Shown piece after piece: positions 8,957 through 18,898 of a stretch of 64,000 nucleotides of DNA. This DNA is from CADEFX01 sp963806735 (lineage in GTDB: Bacteria > Pseudomonadota > Alphaproteobacteria > Rhizobiales > Hyphomicrobiaceae), in assembly GCA_963806735.1 (NCBI GenBank), contig CAWEBE010000061.1, positions 1 to 64,000 on the forward strand. Direction: 5' to 3'. The position numbers and the translations under genes were made by a program. Position 1 is the stretch's first letter. Each line of letters starts with the position of its first letter. The notes beneath the pieces were generated by a model that did no database searches, was not told the DNA's origin, and saw nothing but the letters and a program-made list of their open reading frames with translations.

Positions 8957-11954
8957 GTGCATGCCCCGGCCAAGGCCCACGCCACCGACCATAACCTGAC
9001 TGCCCGGCTGGCGCGGGAAATCCAAGGCGAGGTCCTGTTCGACGCCTTCAGCCGTGGACGCTATTCGACCGATGCCTCGATCTACCAGATCGAGCCGGTC
9101 GGCGTGGTGGTGCCGAGGACAGCCGAGGACGTGCGCATCGCCGCCGAGATCGCCCGCGAGGAGGGCGTGCCGTTGCTGCCGCGCGGCGGCGGCACCTCGC
9201 AGTCCGGCCAGACCGTGGGCCGCGCGCTGGTCATCGACTACAGCAAACACTTGAACCGGCTCGTCGAGGCCGATGCTGCATCCGCCACCTGCACGGTGGA
9301 GCCGGGCATCGTGCTCGACGAGCTGAACCGCCAGCTCAGGTCGATGGGTTTGTGGTTTCCGGTCGACGTGTCCACGTCGAGCCGCGCTACCATCGGCGGC
9401 ATGGCCGGCAACAACTCGTGCGGCACGCGCTCGATCCGCTACGGCATCATGCGCGACAACGTGCTCGCCATCGATGCGCTGCTGCCGGACGGCACGCGCA
9501 CGCGTTTCGGCGAGGTCGGGCATAATCTCGCGCCACGAGCACAGAGTGGTGCCCCTCCTCCTGGTGGGGAGGGGACGACGATGGATGGGTCGATGGCCCT
9601 ATTCCGCGATCTGCTTGCGCTCGGCCGGCGCGAGGCGGAACACATCGCAACGGCATTCCCTGAAGTCTCGCGCCGCGTCGGCGGCTATCTCATAGACGCG
9701 CTTATCCCATCGGCGCAGCCCATCAACCTCGCCACGTTGCTCTGTGGTTCGGAAGGCACTCTGGCACTTAGTGAGCGCCTGACGCTCAGGCTCTCCCCGC
9801 TACCTAGGAACAAGGCGCTGGGCATCTGCCACTTTTCAACCTTCCGCAAGGCCATGGAGGCGGCGCAGCACATCGTCAAGCTCGGCCCCGTGGCGGTCGA
9901 GGTCGTTGACAGCACGCTGATCGGGCTCGCGCGCGACATCGCCATGTTCCGTCCCGTCATGGAAACCTACGTACGCGGCCATCCGGACGCGCTGCTGCTG
10001 GTGGAGTTCGCGGAGAACGACCAAGCCGAGAACTTGCGCCGCCTCGATCGTCTCGACGAGCTGATGGGTGACCTCGGTCATCCTAAGAGCGTGGTCAAGG
10101 TGGACGATGCGGCGGGCCAGAAAGCCGTGTGGGAGGTGCGCGCCTCGGGCCTCAACATCATGATGTCGATGAAGAGCGAGGGAAAGCCCGTGTCCTTCAT
10201 CGAGGACTGCGCGGTGCCGCTCGAGCATCTGGCCGACTACACCGAGCGGCTCTCCGCCGTTTTCGAGAAGCACGGCACCAAGGGCACCTGGTATGCACAC
10301 GCCTCGGTCGGTTGCCTGCACGTGCGCCCGGTGCTCAATCTCAAGCTCGAGAAGGACGCCGCCACCATGCGGGCCATCGCCGAAGAGGCGTTCGCCATGG
10401 TGAAGGAGTACAAAGGCTCGCACTCGGGCGAGCACGGCGACGGCCTGGTGCGCTCGGAATTTCATGAGCGCATGTATGGCGCCAAGACCGTGCGCCTGTT
10501 CGAGGAGGTGAAGGACCGCTTCGACCCCGAAGGGCTCATGAACCCCGGTAAGATCGTGCGTGCCTCGCGCATGAACGACCGCACGCTGTTCCGCTACAAG
10601 CCCGATTATCGCGTTCCTGAAATGCAGACAGTGCTCGACTGGTCGGCATATCCCGGTGCGGGCGGCGGATTTCAGGGCGCGGTCGAGATGTGCAACAACA
10701 ACGGTGAATGCCGCAAGCACGCCGTCAACGTCATGTGCCCGTCGTTCCGCGTTACGGGCAACGAGCGCGACGTGACGCGCGGGCGTGCTAATTCGCTGAG
10801 ACTCGCCATTTCGGGCCAGCTCGGACCCGACGCCTTCGCCTCCGACGACATGCTGGAGACGATGAAGCTGTGCGTCTCCTGTAAGGGCTGCCGGCGCGAA
10901 TGTCCGACCGGCGTCGATATGGCCAAAATGAAAATCGAAGTGCTGGCCGCACGCAATCGCACGCATAGGCTGTCGCTGCACGATCGGCTGGTCGCCTACC
11001 TGCCGCGCTATGCGCCGTATGCAGCGCGCCTGGCGCCGCTCATGAACATGCGCGACTGGCTTCCAGGCGCAGCCGCCTCGACTGAAAGCCTCACTGGCTT
11101 CTCGGCGCGGCGCAAACTGCCGATCTGGCGCGGCAAGCTTTTTGATCCGATGGGTCCGTTTGGACCGGTAGACGGTCGCGAGGTGGCACTCTTCGCGGAT
11201 ACCTTCAACACGTATTTCGAGCCCGAGATTTTATGGGACGCGGTGGAAGTGCTGACCCGGCTCGGATATCGGGTCTTGCTGCCACGCCGCCCTGAAGGCG
11301 GACGTCCCTTCTGTTGCGGCCGCACATTTTTGTCCGCTGGGCTCGTGGAGGAAGCGCGCGCCGAAGCGCAAGCCCTCTTTGCTGTGATCGCGCCGCTCGC
11401 GCGTCGTGGCGTTCCGATCGTTGGCCTGGAGCCGTCGTGTCTGCTGACGCTGAGGGACGAGATGCTGGCGCTACGCCTTGGTGGCGATGCTGAGATCGTT
11501 GCGCAGAGCGCAGTCATGTTGGAGGAGTTGATCGCAGCCGATGCAGAAGCGGGGCGCCTAGAAACGCCGATCGCCAGCTCCCGCAACAAGGTGCTTCTGC
11601 ACGGGCACTGCCATCAGAAGTCCTTCGGGATCACGGGCGCTGTTGCGAAGACTCTGGCACTGATCGAGGGCCTGGAGGTCCAGACAGTCGAGTTCGAGCT
11701 GCTGCGGCATGGCAGGTGCGTTCGGCTATGGAGTCGACACTTACGATACTTCCATGGCGATGGGCGAGCTGTCGCTGCTGCCGGCGGTGCGCAAGGCCGA
11801 CCCCGATACGCTAATCGCGGCCGACGGTTTTTCCTGCCGCCACCAGATCCGCGACGGCACAGGCCGCGTGCCCCAGCATGTGGCTACAATTCTGCGTGAA
11901 GCGTTAGCAGGACAGGCTGAGGGCCCGCTGCCGCCGGTGCACCCCTCCATGTGA
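8957..11954 (+). CDS. FAD-linked oxidase / Fe-S 2-hydroxyacid (D-lactate-type) dehydrogenase, frameshifted near the 3' end
   Basis: A GlcD-GlcF-type fusion of about 1,000 residues. The N-terminal half is a PCMH-type FAD domain (VPLLPRGGGTSQSGQ) plus a FAD-oxidase C-terminal domain. The C-terminal half carries two 4Fe-4S sites (CNNNGECR...CPS and LCVSCKGCRRECPTG) and a CCG domain (PFCCGRTFLSAG, then HGHCHQKSF). The natural frame is lost at about 11693: one extra T moves the second CCG motif (SCCGMAGAFGYG) into the next frame, which runs to 11954; the shifted frame stops at 11899. The start is probably GTG 8957. It likely passes electrons from a 2-hydroxy acid to the quinone pool. Confidence 0.85.
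9552..9574. repeat. Small palindromic repeat inside the dehydrogenase gene
   Basis: CCCCTCC (9552-9558) pairs with GGAGGGG (9568-9574). It lies in an extra in-frame segment (about 9523-9595) with low-complexity coding (APPPGGEGTT) where family members have only a short loop. Confidence 0.5.
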
Positions 11955-12132
11955 CGCAGGCTGATTTTTTTCCCGGACGAGCGACCCCGGCAACGCACGT
12001 GCAGCAAAGTCGCGTTCCGCTTGCCGCCGTGCCCGCCCTGCATTACAGGACATGAACTCGGATACCGCGGCGCGGCTCCGGCAAGGGTAAGCGTAGACCC
12101 AAAAAACATTCGCTTCCTGGAGGAAACGCCAA

Positions 12133-13269
12133 ATGTCGAGGACCACAGAAGGTAAATCCGTCAGTCGCCGCAAGTTCCTGAGAGGCAGCGCGATCGCCGT
12201 TGGCGCGGCGACCGGTACGCTGGCCATGCCCCAGATCAGCCGCGCGCAAACGGCGACCTTCAAAATGCAGGGCTCCTGGGGAGCGAAAGACGTCTTCAAT
12301 GAAATGGCGGAGGACTACGTCAAGCGCGTCAACGAGATGGGTGGTGGTCGCCTGAAGATCGACTACCTCGTTGGCGGCTCAGTCGTGCATCCCTTCCAGG
12401 TCTTCGACGGTGTGCACGGTGGGCAGCTCGATGCGGCCCATACCGTGCCCGTGTATTGGTACGGCAAACACAAGGCGGCCTCGCTGTTCGGGACCGGTCC
12501 CGTGTTCGGCTTCAACGCCAACGAGGGCCTCGGCTGGATTCATAACGGCGGCGGTAAGGAGCTGTACGAAGAGCTGCAGACCCAGGTGCTGAAGGTCAAC
12601 ATCAAAAGCTTCTTCGCCATGCCGATGCCGACCCAGCCGCTCGGCTGGTTCAAGAAACCTATTGCCTCGGCCAACGACCTCAAAGGCCTGAAGTACCGCA
12701 CCGTCGGTCTGGCAGCCGATCTGTTCCAGGCCATGGGGGCCTCCGTGGCGCAACTTCCGGGTGGCGAGATCGTGCCGGCCATGGAACGCGGTGTGATCGA
12801 GGGCTTCGAGTTCAACAACCCGACCTCGGACCGTCGCTTCGGCGCGCAGGATGTCGCCAAGAACTACATGCTCGGCAGCCACCATCAGGCGACCGAGTAT
12901 TTCGAGATCATGTTCAACAGGGGCAAGTTCAACGCGCTCTCCGCCGAGCAGAAAGCAATCGTGCAGTATGCGGCCGAGGCCGTGTCCTCGGCCAACGAAT
13001 GGAAGGCGATGGACTATTACTCGAAGGACTTGCAGGAGCTGATCAACAAGGACAAGGTCAACGTGCTGCGCACGCCGCAGGCCGTGTTCGATGCGCAGAT
13101 CAAGGCCTGGGACGGACTCATCACCCAGCTCGGATCCGATCCCTTCATGAAGAAGGTGATGGACTCGCAGAAGGAATGGGTGAGGCGTGTAGTGTTCTAC
13201 AACATGATGAACATTTCGGACTATAAGGGTGCATTCAATCATCACTTCCCCGGCGTGCTGAAGATCTAA
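12133..13269 (+). CDS. dctP: TRAP transporter periplasmic substrate-binding protein (2-oxoacid/lactate type)
   Basis: 378 residues with a twin-arginine signal (SRRKFLRGSAIAVGAATG), so it is exported folded. The segment LKGLKYRTVGLAADLFQAMG followed by LPGGEIVPAMERGVIEGFEF and NNPTSDR is characteristic of the TakP-like alpha-ketoacid and lactate-binding group. The protein delivers a carboxylate to the DctQM permease. It heads the operon with dctQ and dctM; a hairpin follows it and probably keeps its transcript more abundant than that of the permease. Family certain, ligand inferred. Confidence 0.9.
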   Translation: MSRTTEGKSVSRRKFLRGSAIAVGAATGTLAMPQISRAQTATFKMQGSWGAKDVFNEMAEDYVKRVNEMGGGRLKIDYLVGGSVVHPFQVFDGVHGGQLDAAHTVPVYWYGKHKAASLFGTGPVFGFNANEGLGWIHNGGGKELYEELQTQVLKVNIKSFFAMPMPTQPLGWFKKPIASANDLKGLKYRTVGLAADLFQAMGASVAQLPGGEIVPAMERGVIEGFEFNNPTSDRRFGAQDVAKNYMLGSHHQATEYFEIMFNRGKFNALSAEQKAIVQYAAEAVSSANEWKAMDYYSKDLQELINKDKVNVLRTPQAVFDAQIKAWDGLITQLGSDPFMKKVMDSQKEWVRRVVFYNMMNISDYKGAFNHHFPGVLKI

Positions 13270-13301
13270 CTAGTCTCTACACACCGCAGGGTGCCGATAT
13301 G

Positions 13302-13331
13302 GAAGGGCGGCGTGAGTTCACGTCGCCCTTC
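13302..13331 (+). promoter_or_regulatory. Intercistronic hairpin between dctP and dctQ
   Basis: GAAGGGCG (13302-13309) and the bases after it pair with CGCCCTTC (13324-13331), extending through CGTGA/TTCACG to about 14 pairs with one G-T wobble. No T-run follows. Such hairpins commonly stabilise the binding-protein mRNA or partly terminate transcription. Confidence 0.65.
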
Positions 13332-13375
13332 TGAATGGGGAAGGGAATACACCGCTTGCCGCGGGTAGCTCAGCC

Positions 13376-13997
13376 ATGACCCGTTTCTTGTTCTTCGTCG
13401 AGTTGCTCGAGCACTTGGGTCGGCAAGGCCTTTGCGTGGTTGATTCTCGTGCTAACACTCGGCATCAGCTACGAGGTCTTTGTTCGCTACGTGCTGCGCG
13501 CGCCCACGACGTGGGCATTCGACTTCAGCTATATCACTTACGGCGCCATGTTCCTCATGGCGGGCGCGTATACGCTCGCGCGCAATGGCCACGTCCGAGC
13601 CGATGTGATTTACCGCTTCTTGCGGCCGCGCACACAGGCGACGCTGGACCTGGTGCTCTACATCCTTTTCTTTTTCCCCGCCGTGGCGGCGTTCATGTAC
13701 GCGGGCTGGAACTACGCCCAGATGTCCGTGCGGTTCAGGGAGGTAAGCATCTTCAGCCCTGCCGGCATTCCGGTCTTTCCTTTGAAAGCTTTGATCCCGG
13801 TGACCGGCGTTCTTTTGCTCTTGCAGGGGATCGGCGAAGTCATCCGCTGCATCGTGTGCATCCGTCAGGGAACGTGGCCGGCCCGACTGCACGACGTAGA
13901 AGAGACCGAGAGCGCGATCATGCACGAGCAGCAGTATCAGCGCGAACGTGGCCATGCGGTCCAGCCAGTGCCCGGACACAAGGAGACTGGAGCATGA
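13376..13997 (+). CDS. dctQ: TRAP transporter small permease, frameshifted near the N-terminus
   Basis: About 207 residues if repaired, with four membrane segments (TLGISYEVFVRYVLRAPTTW is a typical DctQ motif). The ATG at 13376 starts MTRFLFFVELLE, but the rest of the first helix (TWVGKAFAWLILVLTL) is in a different frame. One extra base near 13405-13412 explains this. Without repair, translation would have to begin at an internal TTG (13440), losing part of helix 1. The stop overlaps the dctM start (ATGA). It sits in the inner membrane with DctM. Confidence 0.8.
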
Positions 13998-15343
13998 CGG
14001 ACCCGCAAATTGGTTTGTCGATGCTGTTCCTGTTCATTTTCATCATCATGTTCGGCTTTCCGATCGCCTTCACGCTCATCGCCATGGGCGTAGGTTTCGG
14101 CTTCTATGCCTACTACGTGCCAGGTCAGGAATTTTTCGCCAATCGCATATTTACGCTGCTGGTGCAAAAAGCCTTCGAGGTGATGTCCAGCGACGTGCTG
14201 ACGGCCGTGCCGCTGTTCCTGTTCATGGGATATCTGGTCGAACGAGCCAACATTCTCGACCGGTTGTTCCATTCGCTTCAGATCTCGATGAAGAACGTGC
14301 CCGGTGCGCTTGCCGTGGCGACGCTCTTGACCTGCGCCATGTTTGCGACCGCAACGGGCATTGTCGGTGCGGTGGTGACATTGATGGGCCTGCTCGCATT
14401 TCCCGCCATGTTGCGCGCAGGCTATGACACCAAGCTTTCGGCTGGAGTGGTGTGCGCGGGCGGTTGTCTCGGCATCCTGATCCCGCCCAGCATCCTGCTG
14501 ATCGTGTATGCGGCGACGGCGGGCATATCGGCAGTGAAGCTGTACGCGGCGGCGTTCTTGCCTGGCTTCTTGCTGACGGGCTTTTACGTCATCTACGTGA
14601 TCATGCGGGCCAGCATCAACCCGGCGCTTGCACCAAAGCTCCCTCGCGAACAGACCGATATTCCCTTCTCCGAAGTGATGCGAGCCCTTGCTACGTCGTT
14701 CTTTCCGCTCGCCATCCTGATCGTGTCGGTGCTCGGCGCTATTTTGTTCGGGCTGGCGACCCCCTCGGAGGCTGCCGGCATTGGCGCTCTCGGCAGTATT
14801 TTGCTGGCTGCCGGCTATCGCGCCTTGAACTACGACATGTTGAGGGAGTCGGTATATCTCACCGCTCGCGCCTCGGCGATGGTGTGCTACCTGTTCATCG
14901 GATCCTGGACGTTCTCGTCAGTGTTCGCGCTTCTCGGTGGACAGGGTGTCGTAGAGCAGTTCTTCCTTTCTTTGAATCTTTCGCCAACGCAATTCCTGCT
15001 TCTCACCCAGGTGCTGATCTTCCTTCTCGGTTGGCCGCTGGAATGGACCGAGATCATCATTATCTTCGTGCCGATTTTCCTGCCGCTGCTCGACGACTTT
15101 CACATCGATCCGATTTTCTTTGGCATCTTGGTCGCCCTGAATACTCAGACTGCCTTCAACACGCCGCCCGTGGCGATGGCCGCCTTCTACCTCAAGGGCG
15201 TGGCGCCGCCGCATGTGAAGCTCACGGATATCTTCAGCGGCTCGCTGCCGTTTGTTTTCATGGTGTTCCTGACGATGGCGATGGTTTACATCTTCCCGCA
15301 AATCGCGCTGTGGCTGCCTGACTATCTTTATGCGCCACGCTAG
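13994..15343 (+). CDS. dctM: TRAP transporter large permease
   Basis: 449 residues, about 12 membrane segments, starting MTDPQIGLSMLFLFIFIIMF. Conserved DctM elements include VFLFMGYLVERA-like text, GCLGILIPPSILLIVYA and LNTQTAFNTPPVAMAAFYL. This is the sodium-driven translocation subunit that accepts substrate from DctP. The start overlaps the dctQ stop by four bases, so translation is coupled. Amidase genes follow 27 bases after the stop. Confidence 0.93.
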   Translation: MTDPQIGLSMLFLFIFIIMFGFPIAFTLIAMGVGFGFYAYYVPGQEFFANRIFTLLVQKAFEVMSSDVLTAVPLFLFMGYLVERANILDRLFHSLQISMKNVPGALAVATLLTCAMFATATGIVGAVVTLMGLLAFPAMLRAGYDTKLSAGVVCAGGCLGILIPPSILLIVYAATAGISAVKLYAAAFLPGFLLTGFYVIYVIMRASINPALAPKLPREQTDIPFSEVMRALATSFFPLAILIVSVLGAILFGLATPSEAAGIGALGSILLAAGYRALNYDMLRESVYLTARASAMVCYLFIGSWTFSSVFALLGGQGVVEQFFLSLNLSPTQFLLLTQVLIFLLGWPLEWTEIIIIFVPIFLPLLDDFHIDPIFFGILVALNTQTAFNTPPVAMAAFYLKGVAPPHVKLTDIFSGSLPFVFMVFLTMAMVYIFPQIALWLPDYLYAPR

Positions 15344-15370
15344 TTCAGGGAGTGCCCGAGGACCATCGCG

Positions 15371-16771
15371 ATGAGCCTCAGTGCTCTATCACTGCTCGAA
15401 GCGGCCGCAGATATTCGCGAGGGTCGCATTACCTCGGTCGAGCTGGTCAGGGATTGCCTGCATCGCATCGAGGAGGTGGACGGGCAAGTGCAGGCCTGGG
15501 CCTTTCTCGACCGTGAGCATGCGATACGGCAGGCGAAGGCAGCCGACGAACACCGTCAGCATGGCCGGTCGCTCGGCCCGCTCCATGGAGTGCCGATCGG
15601 CATCAAGGACATTTTCGACACCGGTGACATGCCAACCGAGCTGGGCTCTCCGCTCTGGGCCGGTCGTACGCCCCGTCGCGACGCGGCCGCAGTGGCGCGA
15701 TTGCGCTCCGCCGGCGCGGTGATCATCGGCAAGACCGTGACCACCGAGTACGCCTATTTCAATCCCGGCAAGACACGCAATCCGCATGATGCCGAGCGCA
15801 CGCCCGGCGGCTCGTCGAGCGGATCGGCTGCTGCCGTGGCAGCGCACATGGTCCCGGGCGCGATCGGCTCCCAGACCAATGGCTCCGTCATTCGCCCAGC
15901 GGCATTCTGCGGGGTCGTCGGCTTCAAGCCGACCCATGGACTCATTCCGCGCAGCGGCGCCCTTCAGCTGTCGCGCACGCTCGACCATGTCGGCGTGTTT
16001 GCGCGCAACATCGGTGATGCGGCCCTGCTGGCCGAGACATTGGCTGGCTTCGACGAAGAAGACCCGGATACCCGTGCCATTGCACGCCCGCGCCTCGTGG
16101 AGACGGCCGCGAGCGACCCGCCATTGCCCCCTCGCTTTGCCTTTGTGCGCTCACCTGCCTGGCAGCATGTCGATGCAACGACTGCTGCCGCGTTCGCCGA
16201 ACTGATGGAGGCGCTGGGTGAGGCTGCACGGGAGGTCGAGCTTGGACAGGGTTTCGAGCGCGCGATCGAGCTGCATGGAATCGTCATGGCAGTCGAGATG
16301 GCCCACAACCTCCACCGCGACTTCGAGCGGGGTGCCGACAAGCTCAGTCCGGTTCTGCGCCAACTGATCGAGCGTGGCCGTTCTTATCCGGCGGTCGAGT
16401 ACATGCGGGCCGTGGCTGCGATAGACCGCCTCAACGAGGCTCTCGATCCCGTCTTCGATGAATTTGATGCGATCCTGACTCCCGCCGCTCCAGGTGAAGC
16501 CCCTCGCGGCCTCGACAGCACGGGCAATCCGGCATTCTGCACGACATGGACCTATCTCGGTACGCCCGCCGTGTCGCTGCCCCTGATGCAGAGCGAAAAC
16601 AACCTACCTCTCGGCGTGCAGCTCGTCGCCCGCAGAGGCAACGACGCACGGCTCTTGCGCACGGCCAATTGGCTTGTCACAACACTTCAGAGAGCGGGGC
16701 GCCGCCGCGCTGGCTCCGTTGCGACGGCTCCAAGGAGCGGTGCGCGACGCTCTAGGAAAGGGAGCACCTGA
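15371..16771 (+). CDS. Amidase (amidase signature family)
   Basis: 466 residues. The Ser-cisSer-Lys triad can be placed: Lys in GVPIGIKDIFDT, cis-Ser in GGSSSGSAAAVAA, and nucleophile Ser in SQTNGSVIRPA. It hydrolyses an amide to acid plus ammonia; the substrate is unknown. The gene shares the transcript of the TRAP transporter and is closely related to the amidase at 16993. It is not GatA, since gatB and gatC are absent. The stop overlaps the next small ORF. Confidence 0.88.
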   Translation: MSLSALSLLEAAADIREGRITSVELVRDCLHRIEEVDGQVQAWAFLDREHAIRQAKAADEHRQHGRSLGPLHGVPIGIKDIFDTGDMPTELGSPLWAGRTPRRDAAAVARLRSAGAVIIGKTVTTEYAYFNPGKTRNPHDAERTPGGSSSGSAAAVAAHMVPGAIGSQTNGSVIRPAAFCGVVGFKPTHGLIPRSGALQLSRTLDHVGVFARNIGDAALLAETLAGFDEEDPDTRAIARPRLVETAASDPPLPPRFAFVRSPAWQHVDATTAAAFAELMEALGEAAREVELGQGFERAIELHGIVMAVEMAHNLHRDFERGADKLSPVLRQLIERGRSYPAVEYMRAVAAIDRLNEALDPVFDEFDAILTPAAPGEAPRGLDSTGNPAFCTTWTYLGTPAVSLPLMQSENNLPLGVQLVARRGNDARLLRTANWLVTTLQRAGRRRAGSVATAPRSGARRSRKGST

Positions 16772-16950
16772 TGGTCAACTTTGTGACCGGTATCCTTGGG
16801 ATTGCGGGCGTGGCGACTTTTCTCGGCATCATGCTGTGGTGGGTCCCGGCGCTACCTCTGATAATCATCGTAGTGATGGTGCTCGCGCTCCTGATCTACG
16901 ACTTCGCGCAATCCGTCCGGGCGGGCGACGGCAATGGCGCAAAGCGCTGA
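16771..16950 (+). CDS. Small single-gene membrane protein (59 residues) between two amidases
   Basis: The sequence begins MVNFVTGILGIAGVATFLG and continues with LWWVPALPLIIIVVMVLA, giving two hydrophobic segments and a polar C-terminus. The ATG overlaps the amidase stop (TGATG), with AGGAAAGGGA as ribosome binding site. That coupling supports translation. Its position suggests a link to uptake or use of the amide substrate, but no family is recognised. Confidence 0.7.
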   Translation: MVNFVTGILGIAGVATFLGIMLWWVPALPLIIIVVMVLALLIYDFAQSVRAGDGNGAKR

Positions 16951-16992
16951 GGTTACGAGTAGTTACGCTGGTATCATAGGGAGGGTGCAGTC

Positions 16993-18324
16993 TTGAGCCG
17001 GATGAATCTCACTGATCTAACCGCGTCGCAGGCTGTACGATTTCTGCGTTCCGGCGAGATCTCGGCCGAGGATTACGTCAAAGCTTGCCTCGATCGCATC
17101 TCGGCGCGCGAGGAGGAGGTGCAGGCCTGGGTCCATCTCGATCCCGAGCATGCGCTGGCGCAGGCACGCGCTGCCGATGAGCAGCGCCGCCAAGGCAAAG
17201 GCATTGGCCCGCTGCACGGGCTTCCGGTCGGCATCAAGGACATCATCAATACTGGGGACATGCCGACCCAGAACGGCTCTGCGCTGTTCAAGGGCTACCA
17301 GCCGCGCGACGACGCCTTCAGCGTCTCGGCGCTCAGGGCCGCCGGCGCCATCATCATGGGCAAAACCGTGACGACGGAGCTGGCCACGCTCACGCCCAAC
17401 AAGACACGCAATCCCCACAACACGGCGCACACGCCGGGCGGCTCGTCATCAGGGTCGGCGGCGGCGGTGGCCGATCGCATGATCCCTGCGGCGCTCGGAA
17501 CCCAGACCGGCGGCTCCGTCATAAGGCCGGCCTCGTTCTGCGGTATCTACGGCTTGAAGCCAACGCTCGGGCTGATCTCGCGCCGCGGCGTGACGCTGCA
17601 GGCGCACACGCTCGACACCGTCGGCGTCTACGGACGCTCGCTCGAGGACCTGGCGCTGCTCGCGGATGCGCTGTCGGCGCACGACCCTGATGATCCGGTA
17701 AGCTATCCGCGCGGGCGCACGAGCCTGTCGCAGGTTCTGGCCGAGACGGTGCCGGTGCCGCCGCTGTTCGCGTTCTGCAAGACGCCGCCCTGGGAGCAGG
17801 CGGATGCCGTTATGCGCGAGGCCTTCGAGAAGCTTGTGGGCAAGCTCGGCGATCGCGTGCGGGAGGTGCCGGTACCATCGTTGGATGAGGCCTTCAGTAA
17901 GCATCAGCCTGCGGTGCAGGGCGCGGAGAACGCCGCCTACTATGGTCCATTGCTGGCGCGTGCACCGGACGGCATCAGCCCGGGATTGACGGCGCGTCTC
18001 GAGGTCGGCGCCAAGGTGCTGGCCAAGGATTACATTGCCGCCATTAATGCGCGCGAGGCGCACTACGCCGCCATCGAGGACGTGCTCCGGCACTACACAG
18101 CGATCCTGACACCGGCTTCGGCCGGGCCTGCACCGAAGGGTTTGGGATCGACAGGAAGCCCAGCCTTCAACGCCGTATGGACCTATCTTGGCGTGCCCTG
18201 CGTGACGCTGCCGCTGCTCGAGGCCGACGGCCTTCCACTCGGCGTGCAGCTCGTCGGCATGCGCCGCGACGAGGGGCGGTTGCTGCGCACGGGGCGTTGG
18301 CTGGTGGAGCATCTGCGCAAGTAG
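16993..18324 (+). CDS. Amidase (amidase signature family), paralogue of the upstream amidase
   Basis: 443 residues. Triad elements are GLPVGIKDIINT, GGSSSGSAAAVAD and TQTGGSVIRPA. It aligns along its length with the 15371 amidase, which points to tandem duplication and divergence. The start is probably TTG 16993 with GGGAGG seven bases upstream; ATG 17002 lacks one. It is the last gene of the TRAP-amidase unit. Substrate unknown. Confidence 0.88.
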   Translation: MSRMNLTDLTASQAVRFLRSGEISAEDYVKACLDRISAREEEVQAWVHLDPEHALAQARAADEQRRQGKGIGPLHGLPVGIKDIINTGDMPTQNGSALFKGYQPRDDAFSVSALRAAGAIIMGKTVTTELATLTPNKTRNPHNTAHTPGGSSSGSAAAVADRMIPAALGTQTGGSVIRPASFCGIYGLKPTLGLISRRGVTLQAHTLDTVGVYGRSLEDLALLADALSAHDPDDPVSYPRGRTSLSQVLAETVPVPPLFAFCKTPPWEQADAVMREAFEKLVGKLGDRVREVPVPSLDEAFSKHQPAVQGAENAAYYGPLLARAPDGISPGLTARLEVGAKVLAKDYIAAINAREAHYAAIEDVLRHYTAILTPASAGPAPKGLGSTGSPAFNAVWTYLGVPCVTLPLLEADGLPLGVQLVGMRRDEGRLLRTGRWLVEHLRK

Positions 18325-18356
18325 GCCGATCATGCCGCCTGTGGGAAAGGGTGGGC

Positions 18357-18819
18357 TTACGCCTTCTTCTCCCAGCGGCCGGCGTCGGTCTGCTGCCAGT
18401 ACGTGACCGTTGCGCCGTCCGCCTTGGCCGCTTTCCACTGTGCCCGCGCGCTTTCCACTGCAGCCGGGTCGTGTCCGTCGAAGATGCACACGATGCGCAC
18501 GTAGCCGCGAAAGCTCGACGCGGCGGCGCCATCGACAACAAAGCGCACGCCGGCACCGTTCGGGTTCTCGTCCTCGGTCGTCAGATAGACCGGTTGTTGC
18601 TCGGCATGACCTTCGCTGCGCGTGCCGTGTGGCAGGAAGCTGTCCTCCTTCCAGGTCCAAAGGAGAGAGTTCTATGGCGGCGAGCCGCTCCGCGCTGCCG
18701 GCTTGAATGACGGCGCGCCAGCCGCGCTCGAGCGTGCGCTCGACGAGTCCGGGCAACACCTGCTCGAGGCTCTGACGCTCGAGATGATAGAAAAGAACTT
18801 CTGTTGCGCCGTCCGCCAC
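18357..18819 (-). CDS. holC: DNA polymerase III chi subunit, frameshifted
   Basis: When repaired this is a typical chi protein of about 150 residues, the clamp-loader subunit that contacts SSB. The N-terminal part (ATEVLFYHLERQSLEQVLPG, then RGWRAVIQAG) is in one frame. The rest (SLLWTWKEDSFLPHG, QPVYLTTEDENPNG, then RIVCIFDG) is in another. The switch is one extra base in GAAC at 18669-18672. I chose GTG 18817-18819, preceded by AAGGGG. The usual partner pepA is not adjacent. Confidence 0.82.
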
Positions 18820-18898
18820 GTCTACCCCTTGCAAGGTCGTCTGACGCACCTATATCTGCGGGTCCGGTGCGGCGCCAGTTGGGTAGGCTGACGCCCGT

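Noticed and set aside
15371..18324. The amidases as GatA of the tRNA amidotransferase
   Set aside because: No gatB or gatC is adjacent, two paralogues are present, and the operon context is a TRAP transporter.
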